Positions 19,438 to 28,898 of a DNA stretch of 64,000 nucleotides are shown one piece after another. Within the stretch, counting starts at the first letter, position 1. Each line of letters starts with the position of its first letter. The notes under the pieces were generated by a model. The model did no database searches and was not told the origin of the DNA. It saw only the letters and a list, made by a program, of their open reading frames with translations. The stretch is from Belnapia sp. F-4-1 (GTDB lineage: Bacteria > Pseudomonadota > Alphaproteobacteria > Acetobacterales > Acetobacteraceae). A program made the position numbers and the translations under genes. Location of the stretch: contig NZ_KN676113.1 of NCBI RefSeq assembly GCF_000802185.1, forward strand, positions 1,465,087 through 1,529,086. Reading direction: 5' to 3'.

Positions 19438-20487
19438 ATGACCGACTTGCTCCCCCATGAAGCGATCGTCTGGGCGTTCCGTATGCTGATCGGGCGCGAT
19501 CCGAAGGATGAAGGCGAAATCGAGCTGCACAGGCAGCATCCCGATGTCGACTCCTTGCGCACGGCCTTTCTGAGCACCCCCGAGTTCCGGCTGACCTTCT
19601 CGAAGTTCGGGCCGAAGCAGCCTTACTGCGCTCCGCTCTTCCTGTTGCAGAAGCCACAAGATCCGGCACTTCCCTGGCGCTTCACGCCGCCTTCACTGCA
19701 GGAGCCAGTGTCTCAGCTTTGTACTGCCGGACAAATGGAAGAGCCCTGCTTCGCTGAACTTTGTGCTGCACTCGACCTGCCCGTAAGCCAGCATCGCAAG
19801 ATCTGGGAATTCTGCTTCCTTGTTGCTGCGATGAAGGCGAACGGCCTGCTCCGGCCTGGATCGAGGGCGCTCGGCTTCGGTGTCGGGACGGAACCGCTGC
19901 CCGCTTTCCTGGTGAAACATGGCATGAGCGTCCTTGCGACCGACGCACCGCTCGACGTCGTGGAGGGCCAGGGTTGGGAAACGTCCAACCAGCACGCGAC
20001 GGGCATCGAGGCGCTGGACCGACCGGCCATCATTCCCTTCGAGACTTTGCAGCGTCAGACCCAGTTCAGGGCGCTCGACATGAACGCCATACCGGATGAC
20101 CTCGAAGGCTTCGACCTATGCTGGTCGTCATGCGCGCTCGAGCACCTTGGCTCGATCGGTCATGGTCTGCGCTTCATCGAGGAAAGCCTGCGGCCGCTGA
20201 AGCCGGGCGGCTTTGCCATTCACACGACCGAATTCAATCTTTCCTCCAATACCGATACCCTGGAGGCACCCAATCTGGCCTTCTTCCGCAAGCGGGATAT
20301 CGAAGAGCTGGCCAGCCGGCTCGTTGCGGCTGGCCACCAGGTTTCGCCGCTCAACTTCCATCCGGGCGAGGCTGAACTCGATGCTGTCATCGACCTGCCG
20401 CCCTACGCGCTGCCGCATCTGAAGTTACTGGCTGCCGACTACGTCACCACGTCGATCGGCCTGGTCATCCGCAAGGCGGGGGGCTGA
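19438..20487 (+). CDS. SAM-dependent methyltransferase with N-terminal DUF4214-like segment
   Basis: A 349-residue protein. The first 55 residues (HEAIVWAFRMLIGRDPKDEGEIELHRQ, ending STPEFRL) look like the DUF4214/glycan-linked module seen in surface-polysaccharide enzymes. The C-terminal half is a class I methyltransferase fold: LGFGVGTEPLPAFLVKHG (motif I region, GxGxxP rather than GxGxG), VLATDAP (acidic loop), IPDDLEGFDLCWSSCALEHLG (motif IV with the WSSCALEH pattern used by sugar/glycan methyltransferases) and LKPGGFAIHTTEF. It probably methylates a carbohydrate, but the substrate is unknown. A second methyltransferase of a different family lies next to it on the opposite strand. Confidence 0.7.
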   Translation: MTDLLPHEAIVWAFRMLIGRDPKDEGEIELHRQHPDVDSLRTAFLSTPEFRLTFSKFGPKQPYCAPLFLLQKPQDPALPWRFTPPSLQEPVSQLCTAGQMEEPCFAELCAALDLPVSQHRKIWEFCFLVAAMKANGLLRPGSRALGFGVGTEPLPAFLVKHGMSVLATDAPLDVVEGQGWETSNQHATGIEALDRPAIIPFETLQRQTQFRALDMNAIPDDLEGFDLCWSSCALEHLGSIGHGLRFIEESLRPLKPGGFAIHTTEFNLSSNTDTLEAPNLAFFRKRDIEELASRLVAAGHQVSPLNFHPGEAELDAVIDLPPYALPHLKLLAADYVTTSIGLVIRKAGG

Positions 20488-20497
20488 CCAGGGCAGA

Positions 20498-21379
20498 TCA
20501 GCTTGGGCTTTGGCCAAAATTCACCGGCTCCAGGCGGGACAGATAAAGCATCGTATCCTCTCGCTCGGCCAAAAGGCGTTCTGGCCGAGCCGGCCGCACC
20601 ACGGCGTCGTCATCGAGCTGGCGCAGCGGGAAGGCGGCCGAGATCTCCTCCAGCATGCGCTGCGGGTCCCGGCAACGGAGGGCGTTGAACTCCAGAAGAA
20701 TCTTGATATCGGGACTGCGCCGAATAAGGTCGCCAATGCCAGACCACAATACTTCCTCGGCTCCCTCGACGTCGATCTTCATGAAATCAACCGCACCGAC
20801 CGCCAGATCGTTCAAGGCGAGCGTTTCGACCTCGACTTCGATAATGTCGCCATCCGTCGCGGACGCGCCCCCCATCAGGCTGCCATTCTTGGGATCGCGG
20901 ACCGAAGCGCGGAACTGCAAACGATCGCCGCTACGCCCGGCAACGGCCTTCGCTTCGCACTCGGTCCAGCGGCTGAAGCCATTGATGTCAATATTGCGTT
21001 GCAGCAAATCGAGTAGCCAGGGGTTGGGCTCAATGGCAAGGACCTTGCCGCCAGCACCAACCAAATCCCCCATCAAAACGGTATAGTATCCCAGGTTTGC
21101 ACCGACATCGACAACGGTCATCCCCTTGCCGACGTTACGCCAGATGAAATCACTTACCCAGTATTCCCAGTAGCCATCCATCATCAAATGCGGTGCAAGG
21201 CCACGGTCCCGGCAATCAACGAAGAATTTGTAACGACCAAGAATACGGCACAATATGGTCTCGGGGTCGATCGAAATCGTATGGCATCGCCGCCGTATCG
21301 CCGCTTCGAGGCCCCGGCGATCATGGGAAGTGATTAAATCCTCGATGCTTAAAAGATCGAGTTGTTGGTCCAGCGACAT
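20498..21379 (-). CDS. FkbM family methyltransferase
   Basis: A protein of about 293 residues of the FkbM SAM-dependent methyltransferase family, which often O-methylates sugars or polyketides. Visible signatures: GMTVVDVGANLGYYTVLMG (motif I, VGANxGxY typical of FkbM), VLAIEPNPWLLDLLQRN (post I) and VDFMKIDVEGAEEVLWSG, the hallmark KIDVEGxE. I chose the ATG at 21379 (MSLDQQLDLLS) rather than the ATG at 21445 because the extra N-terminal stretch has unusual codon use and no ribosome site, while GGGGG lies before 21379. Convergent with the methyltransferase at 19438-20487. Substrate unknown; a surface glycan is likely from context. Confidence 0.8.
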   Translation of the reverse strand: MSLDQQLDLLSIEDLITSHDRRGLEAAIRRRCHTISIDPETILCRILGRYKFFVDCRDRGLAPHLMMDGYWEYWVSDFIWRNVGKGMTVVDVGANLGYYTVLMGDLVGAGGKVLAIEPNPWLLDLLQRNIDINGFSRWTECEAKAVAGRSGDRLQFRASVRDPKNGSLMGGASATDGDIIEVEVETLALNDLAVGAVDFMKIDVEGAEEVLWSGIGDLIRRSPDIKILLEFNALRCRDPQRMLEEISAAFPLRQLDDDAVVRPARPERLLAEREDTMLYLSRLEPVNFGQSPS

Positions 21380-21478
21380 CAAGTGCCCCCATGCATGGCG
21401 CCCGAACAGCCAATACGATGCCGTTCCGGAATTCCAAGGCACCATAGGGGGCGGTGGCTGGACGGTTCAACAACAAGA

Positions 21479-21508
21479 AGCCGTCCCCCAACGAATTGGG
21501 GGACGGCT
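21479..21508 (-). terminator. Rho-independent terminator of csbD
   Basis: A perfect 13-bp stem (21479-21491 with 21496-21508, AGCCGTCCCCCAA) with a CGAA/TTCG tetraloop, followed on the minus strand by TCTTGTTGTTG. It lies 26 bp beyond the csbD stop. Confidence 0.85.
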
Positions 21509-21534
21509 CACAACACCAAGCAGGTGCTCGCCAA

Positions 21535-21717
21535 TCAGTCGTTGGTCGCGTCGCGGACCTTGTCCTTGGCGCCGCCGACGGCGTTCTGCACCTTGCCCTC
21601 GGCCTTGTCGGTCTTGCCTTCGGCCTGCAGGGCAGCGTCGCCGGTCACCTTGCCGGCGGCATCCTTCACCGCGCCCTTGACCTGCTTGCCAATGCCTTCG
21701 ATGCGATCCTTGTCCAT
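21535..21717 (-). CDS. CsbD family stress-response protein
   Basis: A 60-residue highly charged soluble protein starting MDKDRIEGIGKQVKGAVKDAAG, with the family's characteristic Lys/Ala/Gly-rich pattern KVTGDAALQAEGKTDKAEGKVQ. CsbD proteins are small, non-essential and induced by general stress in several bacteria; their biochemical role is unknown. Preceded by GGGAGTGCC, a good ribosome site for the ATG at 21717, and followed by a strong terminator, so it is probably a monocistronic gene. Confidence 0.9.
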   Translation of the reverse strand: MDKDRIEGIGKQVKGAVKDAAGKVTGDAALQAEGKTDKAEGKVQNAVGGAKDKVRDATND

Positions 21718-21809
21718 GGCTGGCACTCCCCTTTGGCGCACCGCGGCATGCGGCGGCTTCGAGGGACAGAACGCAATGAGGGAGCGAAAGGTTCCGGGTT
21801 ACGATCCGG

Positions 21810-23141
21810 TCACAGGCCTTCCAGCGCCGCCTCCACCGCGGCGCCGAAGCGCTCGACGATCGTATCCACCTGCTCGGCCGTGACGTTGTAGGGCGGTGCG
21901 AGGATGGCATGGTCGCCCTGCCGCCCGTCGATGGTGCCCCCCATGGGGTAGCAGGCGAGGCCGCGGGCATAGCCCTCCATCTTCACCCGCTCGTTCAGCT
22001 TGAGCGCCGGGTCGAAGACCGCCTTGCTGGCCCGGTCGGCGACGAATTCCACCGCCCAGAACAGGCCCCGCCCGCGGATGTCGCCGATGTGCCGGTGGTT
22101 GCCGAAGCGCTCCAGCAGCCGCTGCTCCAGCCGCGCGCCCATCTCCCTGGCATTCTCCAGCAGTTGCTCCTCGGCGATCACCCGCTGCACCGCGAGCGCC
22201 GCGGCGCAGGCGACCGGATGCGCCTGGTAGGTGTGGCCGTGCATGAAGGCGCCGGAGCCTTGCAGGAAGGCCCCCATCACCCGCCCATGTACCAGGATGC
22301 CGCCGATCGGCTGGTAGCCGCCGCCGAGCCCCTTGGCGACGATCTGGATGTCGGGCACCACGCCTTCCTGCTCCCAGGTGTGCATGGTGCCGCAGCGGCC
22401 CATGCCGCTCATCACCTCGTCGAGGATGAGCAGCGCGCCGTGCCGGTCGCAGACCGCCTTCATCGCCGGGAAATAGCCGGGCAGCGCCGTGGCGCAGCCG
22501 AGCGTGGCGCCGACCACCGTCTCCGCCATGAAGCCGATGACGGTGTCAGGGCCGAGGCGCTGGAACTCCGCCTCCAGCTCACCGGCCAGGCGGGTGACGT
22601 ATTGCTCGTCGCTCTCGCCCTCGCCCTGGCCGCGATAGGCATAGCAGGGCGAGACATGGCTGAAGGCCGGCGAGAGCAGCGGCTGGTAGGGCGCGCGGCG
22701 CATCGCATTGCCGCCGGCCGAGAGCGCGCCGAGCGTGTTGCCGTGGTAGCTCTGCCGCCGGGCGATGAAGCGCGTCCTCTGCGGCTGGCCGAGCTCAAGG
22801 AAATACTGGCGCGCCAGCTTGATCGCCGCCTCGTTCCCCTCCGAGCCGGAGGAGCAGAAATAGGCATGCGTCAGCCCGCCGGGCTCGTGGCCGACCAGCA
22901 CATCGGCCAGCGCCTCGGCGCTCTCGCAGCTGAACAGCGCGGTATGCGCATAGGAGAGCGTGTCGAGCTGCGCCTTGATCGCCTCGATCACCTTCGGATG
23001 CCCATGGCCGAGGCAGGCCACGGCCGCGCCGCCCGAGGCATCGATGATCGCGCGGCCATCCTGGTCGTAGAGATGGATGCCCTCGCCCCGCAGGGCGAGC
23101 GGCGGGTCGGCATGCAGGCTGCGATGGATGAGGTGGCTCAC
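21810..23141 (-). CDS. Class III pyridoxal-phosphate aminotransferase
   Basis: A 443-residue PLP enzyme of the omega-amino-acid/aspartate aminotransferase-like class III family. Seen in order: LIHRSLHADPPLALRGEGIHLYDQDGR at the N-terminus; CSSGSEGNEAAIKLARQY (the PLP phosphate-binding GSEAxE-like motif); HGNTLGALS; LLILDEVMSGMGRCG (the Asp that contacts the ring nitrogen); and IQIVAKGLGGGYQPIG with the Schiff-base Lys. The start is the GTG at 23141, preceded by GGAGG at a good spacing. Substrate cannot be told from sequence; amino-donor relatives include beta-alanine, taurine and 4-aminobutyrate enzymes. Upstream on the same strand lie a small lipoprotein and a nucleoside transporter. Confidence 0.85.
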   Translation of the reverse strand: MSHLIHRSLHADPPLALRGEGIHLYDQDGRAIIDASGGAAVACLGHGHPKVIEAIKAQLDTLSYAHTALFSCESAEALADVLVGHEPGGLTHAYFCSSGSEGNEAAIKLARQYFLELGQPQRTRFIARRQSYHGNTLGALSAGGNAMRRAPYQPLLSPAFSHVSPCYAYRGQGEGESDEQYVTRLAGELEAEFQRLGPDTVIGFMAETVVGATLGCATALPGYFPAMKAVCDRHGALLILDEVMSGMGRCGTMHTWEQEGVVPDIQIVAKGLGGGYQPIGGILVHGRVMGAFLQGSGAFMHGHTYQAHPVACAAALAVQRVIAEEQLLENAREMGARLEQRLLERFGNHRHIGDIRGRGLFWAVEFVADRASKAVFDPALKLNERVKMEGYARGLACYPMGGTIDGRQGDHAILAPPYNVTAEQVDTIVERFGAAVEAALEGL

Positions 23142-23219
23142 GGTGGGACCTCCGGCGCGGCAAGGCGGCCAGGGTTCCATGATTCCGAAAGCCGCTCAAC
23201 ACGCGGCCGGGCAGCGACT

Positions 23220-23366
23220 TCAGGGCATGGTGCGAGGCGCCGTCGTCTGCGGCGTCGGCGCGATGCGGCCGTTCTGGTCGGGCGTCGCGACCCCGTTGGT
23301 CCGGCGCGGCGCTTCGGCGCAGGCGGCCATAAGGGCGAGCAGCAGCAGCGGGGCGGCGAGGCGCAT
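23220..23366 (-). CDS. Very small lipoprotein (48 residues)
   Basis: A short frame that encodes MRLAAPLLLLALMAAC followed by AEAPRRTNGVATPDQNGRI and ends TMP. It is a classic lipoprotein signal with lipobox MAAC and only about 33 mature residues. The ATG at 23366 is preceded by GGAG at a suitable distance. It lies between the nucleoside transporter and the aminotransferase on the same strand. No known family was recognised. Confidence 0.6.
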   Translation of the reverse strand: MRLAAPLLLLALMAACAEAPRRTNGVATPDQNGRIAPTPQTTAPRTMP

Positions 23367-23424
23367 GTTTCGTCTCCAGGGCGGTTGCAACAGGGGCAGA
23401 AACCCCGTCGCCGCCCGAAGTTGC

Positions 23425-24672
23425 TCAGGGTGCCGTCAGCACGCCGACCGTCGCGCCCGCCATGCAGCAGGCGATGCTCGCCGCGACCAGCGCCTTCAGC
23501 CCGAGCCGCAGGATGTCGGCCCGGCGTTCCGGACACATCGCGGCCATCCCCGTCACCATGATCCCGACCGAGGCGAAATTGGTGAAGCCGCAGAGCGCAT
23601 AGGTGAGGATGACGCGCGACCGCTCGGCAAGACCTGCCCCGCCGCTCGCGGCGAGCTGGAGGTAGCTGACGAACTCGTTCACCACCACCTTCACGCCGAG
23701 GCTGGCGCCAACCGTCGCGCATTCCGCGGCCGGGATGCCCATGGCGAAGGCGAGCGGCCAGAACACCCAGCCGGCGATGGCCTCCAGCGTCCAGCCCGTC
23801 AGCGGCTGGAGGATGCCGTTCGCCAGCGCCACCAGCGCGACAAAGACGATGAGCGAGGCCATGATGCCGAGCAGCAGCTGCAGGCCATCCGCCGTGCCAC
23901 GCACCAGCGCGTCCATGGTGCTGTCGTAGAGGCGGGGGGCCTCCCCTTCCGGCCTGGATGTCGCCATCGCCTCCCGCTCCGGCAGCATCAGCAGCGCGGC
24001 GAGGATGGCGCCTGGCGCCGAGACCAGGCTCGCCGTCAGCAGCTGCCCGGCCGCATCCGGAACCACCGGGGCGATCATCGTCGCATAGACCACCAGCATG
24101 TTGCCGCTGATGGTGGCGAGGCCGGCCACCATGACGACGAACAGCTCCGCCTCGGTCAGCCGCCCGAGCCAGGGGCGGATCAGCAGCGGGGCTTCCACCA
24201 TGCCGACGAAGACATTCGCCGCGACCGAGAGGTTGCAGGCCCCGGACAGGCCGAACAGCCAGCCGAGGCCACGCGCCAGCCCGCGCACCACCAGCGGCAT
24301 GACGCGCCAGTGGTATAGCACCGCAGAGAGCGCGCCGACCAGCAGCACCAGCGGCAGCGCCTGGAAGAAGAGGATGAAGCTGCCGCCCGGCACCGTCTCC
24401 GCATAGGGCAGCGGACCGCCGCCGAGATAGCCGAAGACCAGCGTGGTGCCTGCCCGCGTCGCCCGCGCCAGCGCATCCACTGCATCGCCCACCAGGGCGA
24501 AGCCGGCGCGCAGCGGCGGCAGGTGCAGCAGCGCCGCGGCAACCAGCATCTGCCCGAGCAGCCCCGCCACCACCACGCGCGGGCGCACGCCGCGCCGGCA
24601 GCCGCCCAGCACCCAGGCCAGCAGGCAGAGCGCCGGCAGCCCGGCCAGGGATTGCAGTTGCAGCGCGCTCAT
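23425..24672 (-). CDS. nupC: Concentrative nucleoside transporter (CNT/NupC family)
   Basis: A 415-residue inner-membrane H+/Na+-coupled nucleoside importer. The family signatures are visible: GYLGGGPLPYAE near residue 80, FQALPLVLLVGALSAVLYHW, the gate segment SLSGACNLSVAANVFVGMVEAPLLIRP-type region (residues about 150-175), and LATISGNMLVVYATMI, followed later by VNEFVSYLQLA and YALCGFTNFASVGIMVTG. Together these are specific to CNT proteins. The ATG overlaps the rmuC stop by 4 bp. It supplies nucleosides for salvage; a phosphorylase-type gene sits elsewhere in the window (12.0 kb) but is not linked. Confidence 0.92.
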   Translation of the reverse strand: MSALQLQSLAGLPALCLLAWVLGGCRRGVRPRVVVAGLLGQMLVAAALLHLPPLRAGFALVGDAVDALARATRAGTTLVFGYLGGGPLPYAETVPGGSFILFFQALPLVLLVGALSAVLYHWRVMPLVVRGLARGLGWLFGLSGACNLSVAANVFVGMVEAPLLIRPWLGRLTEAELFVVMVAGLATISGNMLVVYATMIAPVVPDAAGQLLTASLVSAPGAILAALLMLPEREAMATSRPEGEAPRLYDSTMDALVRGTADGLQLLLGIMASLIVFVALVALANGILQPLTGWTLEAIAGWVFWPLAFAMGIPAAECATVGASLGVKVVVNEFVSYLQLAASGGAGLAERSRVILTYALCGFTNFASVGIMVTGMAAMCPERRADILRLGLKALVAASIACCMAGATVGVLTAP

Positions 24673-25679
24673 TCGGCAGCTCTTGCCGGGGCCGGCGGAT
24701 CCATCTCCACCGCCTCGATGCGGGCGGCGGTCGCCAGGATCTTCTGCGCGGTGATGCCGATCTGGTCCATGTCGGACTGCGCCTCGCCGAAATGCCGGCG
24801 GAGGTTGGCGACGCGCCGGTCGAGCCGCCCCGTTTCCTCCGCCAGCCGCGCCACCTCCAGCCGGAGGTGCTGCGCCTCCGCCCGCAGCCGTACGTCGCGC
24901 ATCAGCGCCCGCATGGCGCCGAGCACCGCCCAGAGCGTCCCGGGCGAGACCAGGTAGACGCCGCGCCGCGCCGCCTCCTGCACCAGCCCGCCATGGAGCG
25001 CGTGGAGGTCGGCATGCAGGGCTTCGGAGGGGAGGAAGATCAGCGCGCCCTCCGCCGTCTCGCCCGGCCGGATGTACTTGCTCGCCACGTCGTCGACATG
25101 ACGGCGGATGTCGGAGACCAGCCGCCGCGTTGCCTGCACCCGCGTCCCGTCGTCCATGGCCGTGCGCAGCGCCTGCCAAGCCTCGAGCGGGAATTTGCTG
25201 TCGATGGCGATGGGTCCGGGCGGGAAGGGCAGGCGGATCAGCGCGTCGCAGCGCGTGCCGTTGGAGAGCGGGTGCTGCCAGGCCCAGCCCTCGGCCGGCA
25301 GGCGGTCGGCCAGCATGTCGCGCAGCTGCACCTCGCCGAAGGCCCCGCGCGCCTGCTTGTTGCCGAGGATGCCGGCGAGCGTCGTCACCTGCCCGCCCAG
25401 CGCCTCGATATTGGCCCGCGCGGCATCGATGACGGCCAGGCGCTCATGGATGCGCCGGGCGCTTTCCTGCGTCCGGTCGGCGCTGTCGGCGAGGCTGCGG
25501 GCCAGGCGCTCGTTCTGCTGCGCCACCGCCTGGTCGAGCCGGTCGGACAGCGCCTCCATCCGGTCGGCGAGCAGGGCTACGCCCTCCCCGCCGCCGCGCG
25601 GGCGGAAGGCGAGCACCAGCAACCCGCCGGCGAGCGCGGCCACGACGGGCACCAGCAAGGGCAGCAGCCAGTCCGGCAC
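24669..25679 (-). CDS. rmuC: DNA recombination protein RmuC
   Basis: A 336-residue protein with one N-terminal transmembrane helix (LLPLLVPVVAALAGGLLVLAF), a coiled-coil stretch (DRMEALSDRLDQAVAQQNERLARSLADSADR) and the C-terminal RmuC nuclease-fold domain, recognised from NKQARGAFGEVQLRDMLADRLP and later IDSKFPLEAWQAL. RmuC limits recombination at inverted repeats in E. coli. The GTG at 25679 has GGGGAG upstream and is preferred over the GTG at 25688. The stop overlaps nupC. Confidence 0.88.
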   Translation of the reverse strand: MPDWLLPLLVPVVAALAGGLLVLAFRPRGGGEGVALLADRMEALSDRLDQAVAQQNERLARSLADSADRTQESARRIHERLAVIDAARANIEALGGQVTTLAGILGNKQARGAFGEVQLRDMLADRLPAEGWAWQHPLSNGTRCDALIRLPFPPGPIAIDSKFPLEAWQALRTAMDDGTRVQATRRLVSDIRRHVDDVASKYIRPGETAEGALIFLPSEALHADLHALHGGLVQEAARRGVYLVSPGTLWAVLGAMRALMRDVRLRAEAQHLRLEVARLAEETGRLDRRVANLRRHFGEAQSDMDQIGITAQKILATAARIEAVEMDPPAPARAAE

Positions 25680-25730
25680 GCAGAGCACTCCCCGATTCGC
25701 GGCCGAAGTCTCGCATGTTTCACGCCGGGA

Positions 25731-26339
25731 TCAGGACGCTAGGCGGAATTCCCCGTCCTCGCCGAGCAGCATCAGCCGGCCCGTCGCCACGCCGAAATGC
25801 CCGCCATGCAGGCTCAGCCGGCCGGCCCCGACAGCCTCAGCCACCCAGGGGAAGGTCATCAGGTTGCGGAGCGAGATGCGCACCGCCTCGTGCTCGCCCT
25901 CGGTCTGCTGCTCGGCCGGGTCGCAACGCAGCACCCGCTCCCGCGCCTCGGCGGCAATGCTGATCCAGCCGACGACGAAGTCCTGCGCCTCGGGCGGCGC
26001 GCCGTGCAGGAGCGCCGCGACGCCGCCGCAGAGCGCATGGCCGAGCACCAGCACCCGCTCCACCTTCAGCACGCGCACGGCGAATTCCAGCGCCGCGCTG
26101 GTGCCGTGGAAGGCGGCGTCCGGCATGTAGGGCGGCACCAGGTTGGCCACGTTGCGGACGACGAAGAGCTCGCCCGGCGCTGCCGAGAAGATCATCTGCG
26201 GATCGACCCGGCTATCGGAGCAGGCGATCACCAGCGTCTTCGGGCTCTGCCCGCGCTCGGCCAGTTCCTCGAACCGCGCTTTCTGCTGCGGCCAGGTTTC
26301 CTCGCGGAAGCGGCGATAGCCGTCGATCAGGCGTTGCAT
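25731..26339 (-). CDS. can: Beta-class carbonic anhydrase
   Basis: A 202-residue cytosolic zinc enzyme interconverting CO2 and bicarbonate. Zinc ligands are visible as Cys40 in ACSDSRVDP and His101/Cys104 in LGHALCGGV, with Asp42-Arg44 completing the active-site dyad. The fold's [10 protein letters not shown] segment is also present. The ATG at 26339 has AGGAA upstream. Bicarbonate supply for carboxylases, purine and pyrimidine synthesis is the usual role, and purH lies 69 bp upstream on the same strand. Confidence 0.93.
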   Translation of the reverse strand: MQRLIDGYRRFREETWPQQKARFEELAERGQSPKTLVIACSDSRVDPQMIFSAAPGELFVVRNVANLVPPYMPDAAFHGTSAALEFAVRVLKVERVLVLGHALCGGVAALLHGAPPEAQDFVVGWISIAAEARERVLRCDPAEQQTEGEHEAVRISLRNLMTFPWVAEAVGAGRLSLHGGHFGVATGRLMLLGEDGEFRLAS

Positions 26340-26408
26340 GGGGTTCCTGCTGCGCTGCGATGATGATTCGCCCGATGTGTTCCGACCGGGGCCGGAATCA
26401 AGCCCGGC

Positions 26409-27986
26409 TCAGTGGCGGAAGTGCCGCATGCCGGTGAAGACCATGGCGAGCCCCGCCGCATCGGCCGCCGCGATCACTTCGTTGTCGCGCATCGAGCCGC
26501 CGGGCTGGATCACCGCCGTGGCGCCGGCCGCCGCCGCCGTCTCCAGCCCGTCGGCGAAGGGGAAGAAGGCGTCCGAGGCGACGACGCTCCCGCGGGCCAG
26601 CGGCTCGGCGAGGCTGGCGGCCTTGGCCGCCGCCTCCGACTTCCAGGCGGCGATGCGGCTGCTTTCCACCCGGTTCATCTGCCCGGCGCCGATGCCGACC
26701 GTCGCCAGCCCCTTGGCATAGACGATGGCGTTCGACTTCACGTGCTTGCAGACGCGGAAGGCGAAGAGCAGGTCGGCCATCTCCTGCTCGCTCGGCGCCC
26801 GCTTGGTCACCACCTTGAGACCCGCCGCCTCGACGCGGCCGGCATCCCGCGACTGCGCCAGGAAGCCGCCGGAGACGCTCTTGAACACGCGGCCGGGCAC
26901 CGCCGGGTCGGGCACGGCGCCGGTCAGCAGCAGGCGGAGGTTCTTCTTCCGGGCGAAGACCGCCTTCGCGGCTTCGTCCGCATCAGGGGCGACGACGACC
27001 TCGGTGAAGATGGCGGTGATCCTTTCCGCCGCCGCCGCATCCAGCACCCGGTTCGCCGCGACGATGCCGCCGAAGGCCGAGACCGGGTCGCAGAGCAGCG
27101 CCCGGTCCCAGGCCGCCGTCAGGCTCTCGTCCACGGCCACGCCGCAGGGATTGGCGTGCTTGACGATGACGATGGCCGGCCGGTCGAACTCGGCGACGCA
27201 TTCGAAGGCGGCGTCGGTGTCGTTCAGGTTGTTGTAGGACAGCTCCTTGCCCTGCACCTGCCGCGCGGTGGCGATGCCCGGCCGGTCGCTGCCATCGGTG
27301 TAGAAGGCCGCCTGCTGGTGCGGGTTCTCGCCGTAGCGCAGGCCCTGGCGCAGCACGCCCGCGACGGCGAGGCGGGGCGGGAAGGCCTCGCCGAGTTGTC
27401 CGGCGAACCAGCCGGAGATGGCGGCGTCATAGGCCGCCGTCCGGGCATAGGCGGCGGCGGCCAGCCGGCGGCGCGTCGCCAGCCGCGTGCCGCCCTCGGC
27501 CGCCATCTCGGCCTGCACCTCGACCAATTGCGCGGGCTCGGTCAGCACGACCACATGCGCGTGGTTCTTGGCGGCGCTGCGGATCATCGCCGGGCCGCCG
27601 ATGTCGATGTTCTCGATGCAGTCCTCGAAGCCGGCGCCGCCGGCGACCGTCGCCTCGAAGGGGTAGAGGTTGACCGCGACGAGGTCGATCGGCGCGATGC
27701 CGTGCTCGGCCATCTGCGCCCCATGCTCCGGCAGGTCGCGCCGGCCGAGCAGGCCGCCATGCACCTGCGGCACCAGCGTCTTCACCCGGCCATCCAGGAT
27801 CTCGGGGAAGCCGGTATGCTCGGAGACGTCCTTTACCAGGATGCCGGCTTCGCGCAGCGCCCGCGCGGTGCCGCCGGTCGAAAGGATCTCCACCCCCTGC
27901 CCGGCCAGGAACCGGCCGAATTCGAGCAGCCCGGTCTTGTCGGAGACGGAGATCAGGGCACGGCGGATGGGGACGAGGTCGGTCAT
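26409..27986 (-). CDS. purH: Bifunctional AICAR formyltransferase / IMP cyclohydrolase
   Basis: A 525-residue enzyme for the last two steps of purine synthesis: AICAR to FAICAR (10-formyl-THF dependent) and ring closure to IMP. The N-terminal IMPCH domain starts [19 protein letters not shown] with the MGS-like motif [16 protein letters not shown]; the C-terminal AICARFT domain has [27 protein letters not shown] and [14 protein letters not shown]. All are diagnostic. The ATG at 27986 follows GGAG. Length is usual for the family. Confidence 0.97.
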   Translation of the reverse strand: MTDLVPIRRALISVSDKTGLLEFGRFLAGQGVEILSTGGTARALREAGILVKDVSEHTGFPEILDGRVKTLVPQVHGGLLGRRDLPEHGAQMAEHGIAPIDLVAVNLYPFEATVAGGAGFEDCIENIDIGGPAMIRSAAKNHAHVVVLTEPAQLVEVQAEMAAEGGTRLATRRRLAAAAYARTAAYDAAISGWFAGQLGEAFPPRLAVAGVLRQGLRYGENPHQQAAFYTDGSDRPGIATARQVQGKELSYNNLNDTDAAFECVAEFDRPAIVIVKHANPCGVAVDESLTAAWDRALLCDPVSAFGGIVAANRVLDAAAAERITAIFTEVVVAPDADEAAKAVFARKKNLRLLLTGAVPDPAVPGRVFKSVSGGFLAQSRDAGRVEAAGLKVVTKRAPSEQEMADLLFAFRVCKHVKSNAIVYAKGLATVGIGAGQMNRVESSRIAAWKSEAAAKAASLAEPLARGSVVASDAFFPFADGLETAAAAGATAVIQPGGSMRDNEVIAAADAAGLAMVFTGMRHFRH

Positions 27987-28047
27987 GGATGGCGCTCCGC
28001 GGGTCGCGGCGGGGCATAGACCCGGGGGCGGCGCGGGGCAACCTTGG

Positions 28048-28068
28048 GGGAGGGGCGCTGCCCCTCCC
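28048..28068 (-). terminator. GC-rich hairpin downstream of the SYLF gene
   Basis: A 9-bp stem GGGAGGGGC (28048-28056) with GCCCCTCCC (28060-28068) and a 3-nt loop, just past the stop of the minus-strand SYLF gene. No clear T-run follows; it is nearly identical in design to the hairpin at 37451-37472. Confidence 0.55.
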
Positions 28069-28073
28069 GGGTC

Positions 28074-28898
28074 CTACCGCAGCGGCGGCAAGGGCGCCCG
28101 CTGCACGCCACCGCTCGCCACCGGCGGCGGCCCGCTGCCGAGCGTGCCCGGCGCGGGTTGCTGATAGGCCGGCGCAGGCTGCTGATAGGCGGCCGGCCCC
28201 GGAGCGGCCATGCCGCCCCTGCCATCGAAGCGCATCAGCGCCGCCCGCAGCGGGTCCGCCCCTGGATTGTGCACCTGCATCGCCACCACGATCTGCCGCG
28301 GCCCGACCTCCTGCCGGTAATAGGAGCGGTTCCACTCGCTTCGCGCCGAAAGCAGCGTCCCCTCCAGCGTCAGCCCGGCATAGAGCCCGCGCGCCCGGGC
28401 GAAGGCGACGATATCCGCGCCCACCGCCGCCGTCGTCGCGCCCTCGACCGAACCGCCGAAGGTAGCGAAGGCGAGCGAGGCATCCGCTCCCAGCTTCAGC
28501 TGGCTGTCGAGCAGCGCAGTCAGCGCCCGGTCGTTCATGATGAGCATCAGGATCTGCAGGTCCTGGATGCCCGCCTGGAGGCCGAAGCTGCCCGATCCCA
28601 TCGAATAGAAGGCCGGCGAGGACCAGGACCCGGCGGCATCCCGCCCGACCATCACGCAGCCGCCGCCCTCGCCGCCGAAGAAGAAGCCGCCACGGAAGAT
28701 TCGCGGGCAGACCAGCACGGCGCGCGCCCGGTGCAGCATCTGCGCCGCCTTCAGCCGGTCGTTCCCCTCGCCAAGGATCTCCTGGACGGAGAGCGTGGCC
28801 CGGTCGACCAGCGTCTGCTCCTCTCCCCCGGCCGGCACGCCGCCCGCGCAGCCGGTCAGCATCGCCAGGGTCATGCCCAGGATCATCAGACGCCGCAT
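28074..28898 (-). CDS. SYLF-domain (Ysc84) lipoprotein
   Basis: A 274-residue exported protein. [17 protein letters not shown] is a lipoprotein signal with lipobox LTGC. The rest is the lipid-binding SYLF/Ysc84 domain: [27 protein letters not shown], then [37 protein letters not shown] and [20 protein letters not shown] Pro/Gln-rich low-complexity tail of about 50 residues (repeated AYQQPAP) ends the protein. SYLF proteins bind phosphoinositides or other anionic lipids in characterised eukaryotic members; bacterial roles are unclear. I chose 28898 over an upstream ATG because it sets the signal peptide. Confidence 0.85.
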   Translation of the reverse strand: MRRLMILGMTLAMLTGCAGGVPAGGEEQTLVDRATLSVQEILGEGNDRLKAAQMLHRARAVLVCPRIFRGGFFFGGEGGGCVMVGRDAAGSWSSPAFYSMGSGSFGLQAGIQDLQILMLIMNDRALTALLDSQLKLGADASLAFATFGGSVEGATTAAVGADIVAFARARGLYAGLTLEGTLLSARSEWNRSYYRQEVGPRQIVVAMQVHNPGADPLRAALMRFDGRGGMAAPGPAAYQQPAPAYQQPAPGTLGSGPPPVASGGVQRAPLPPLR

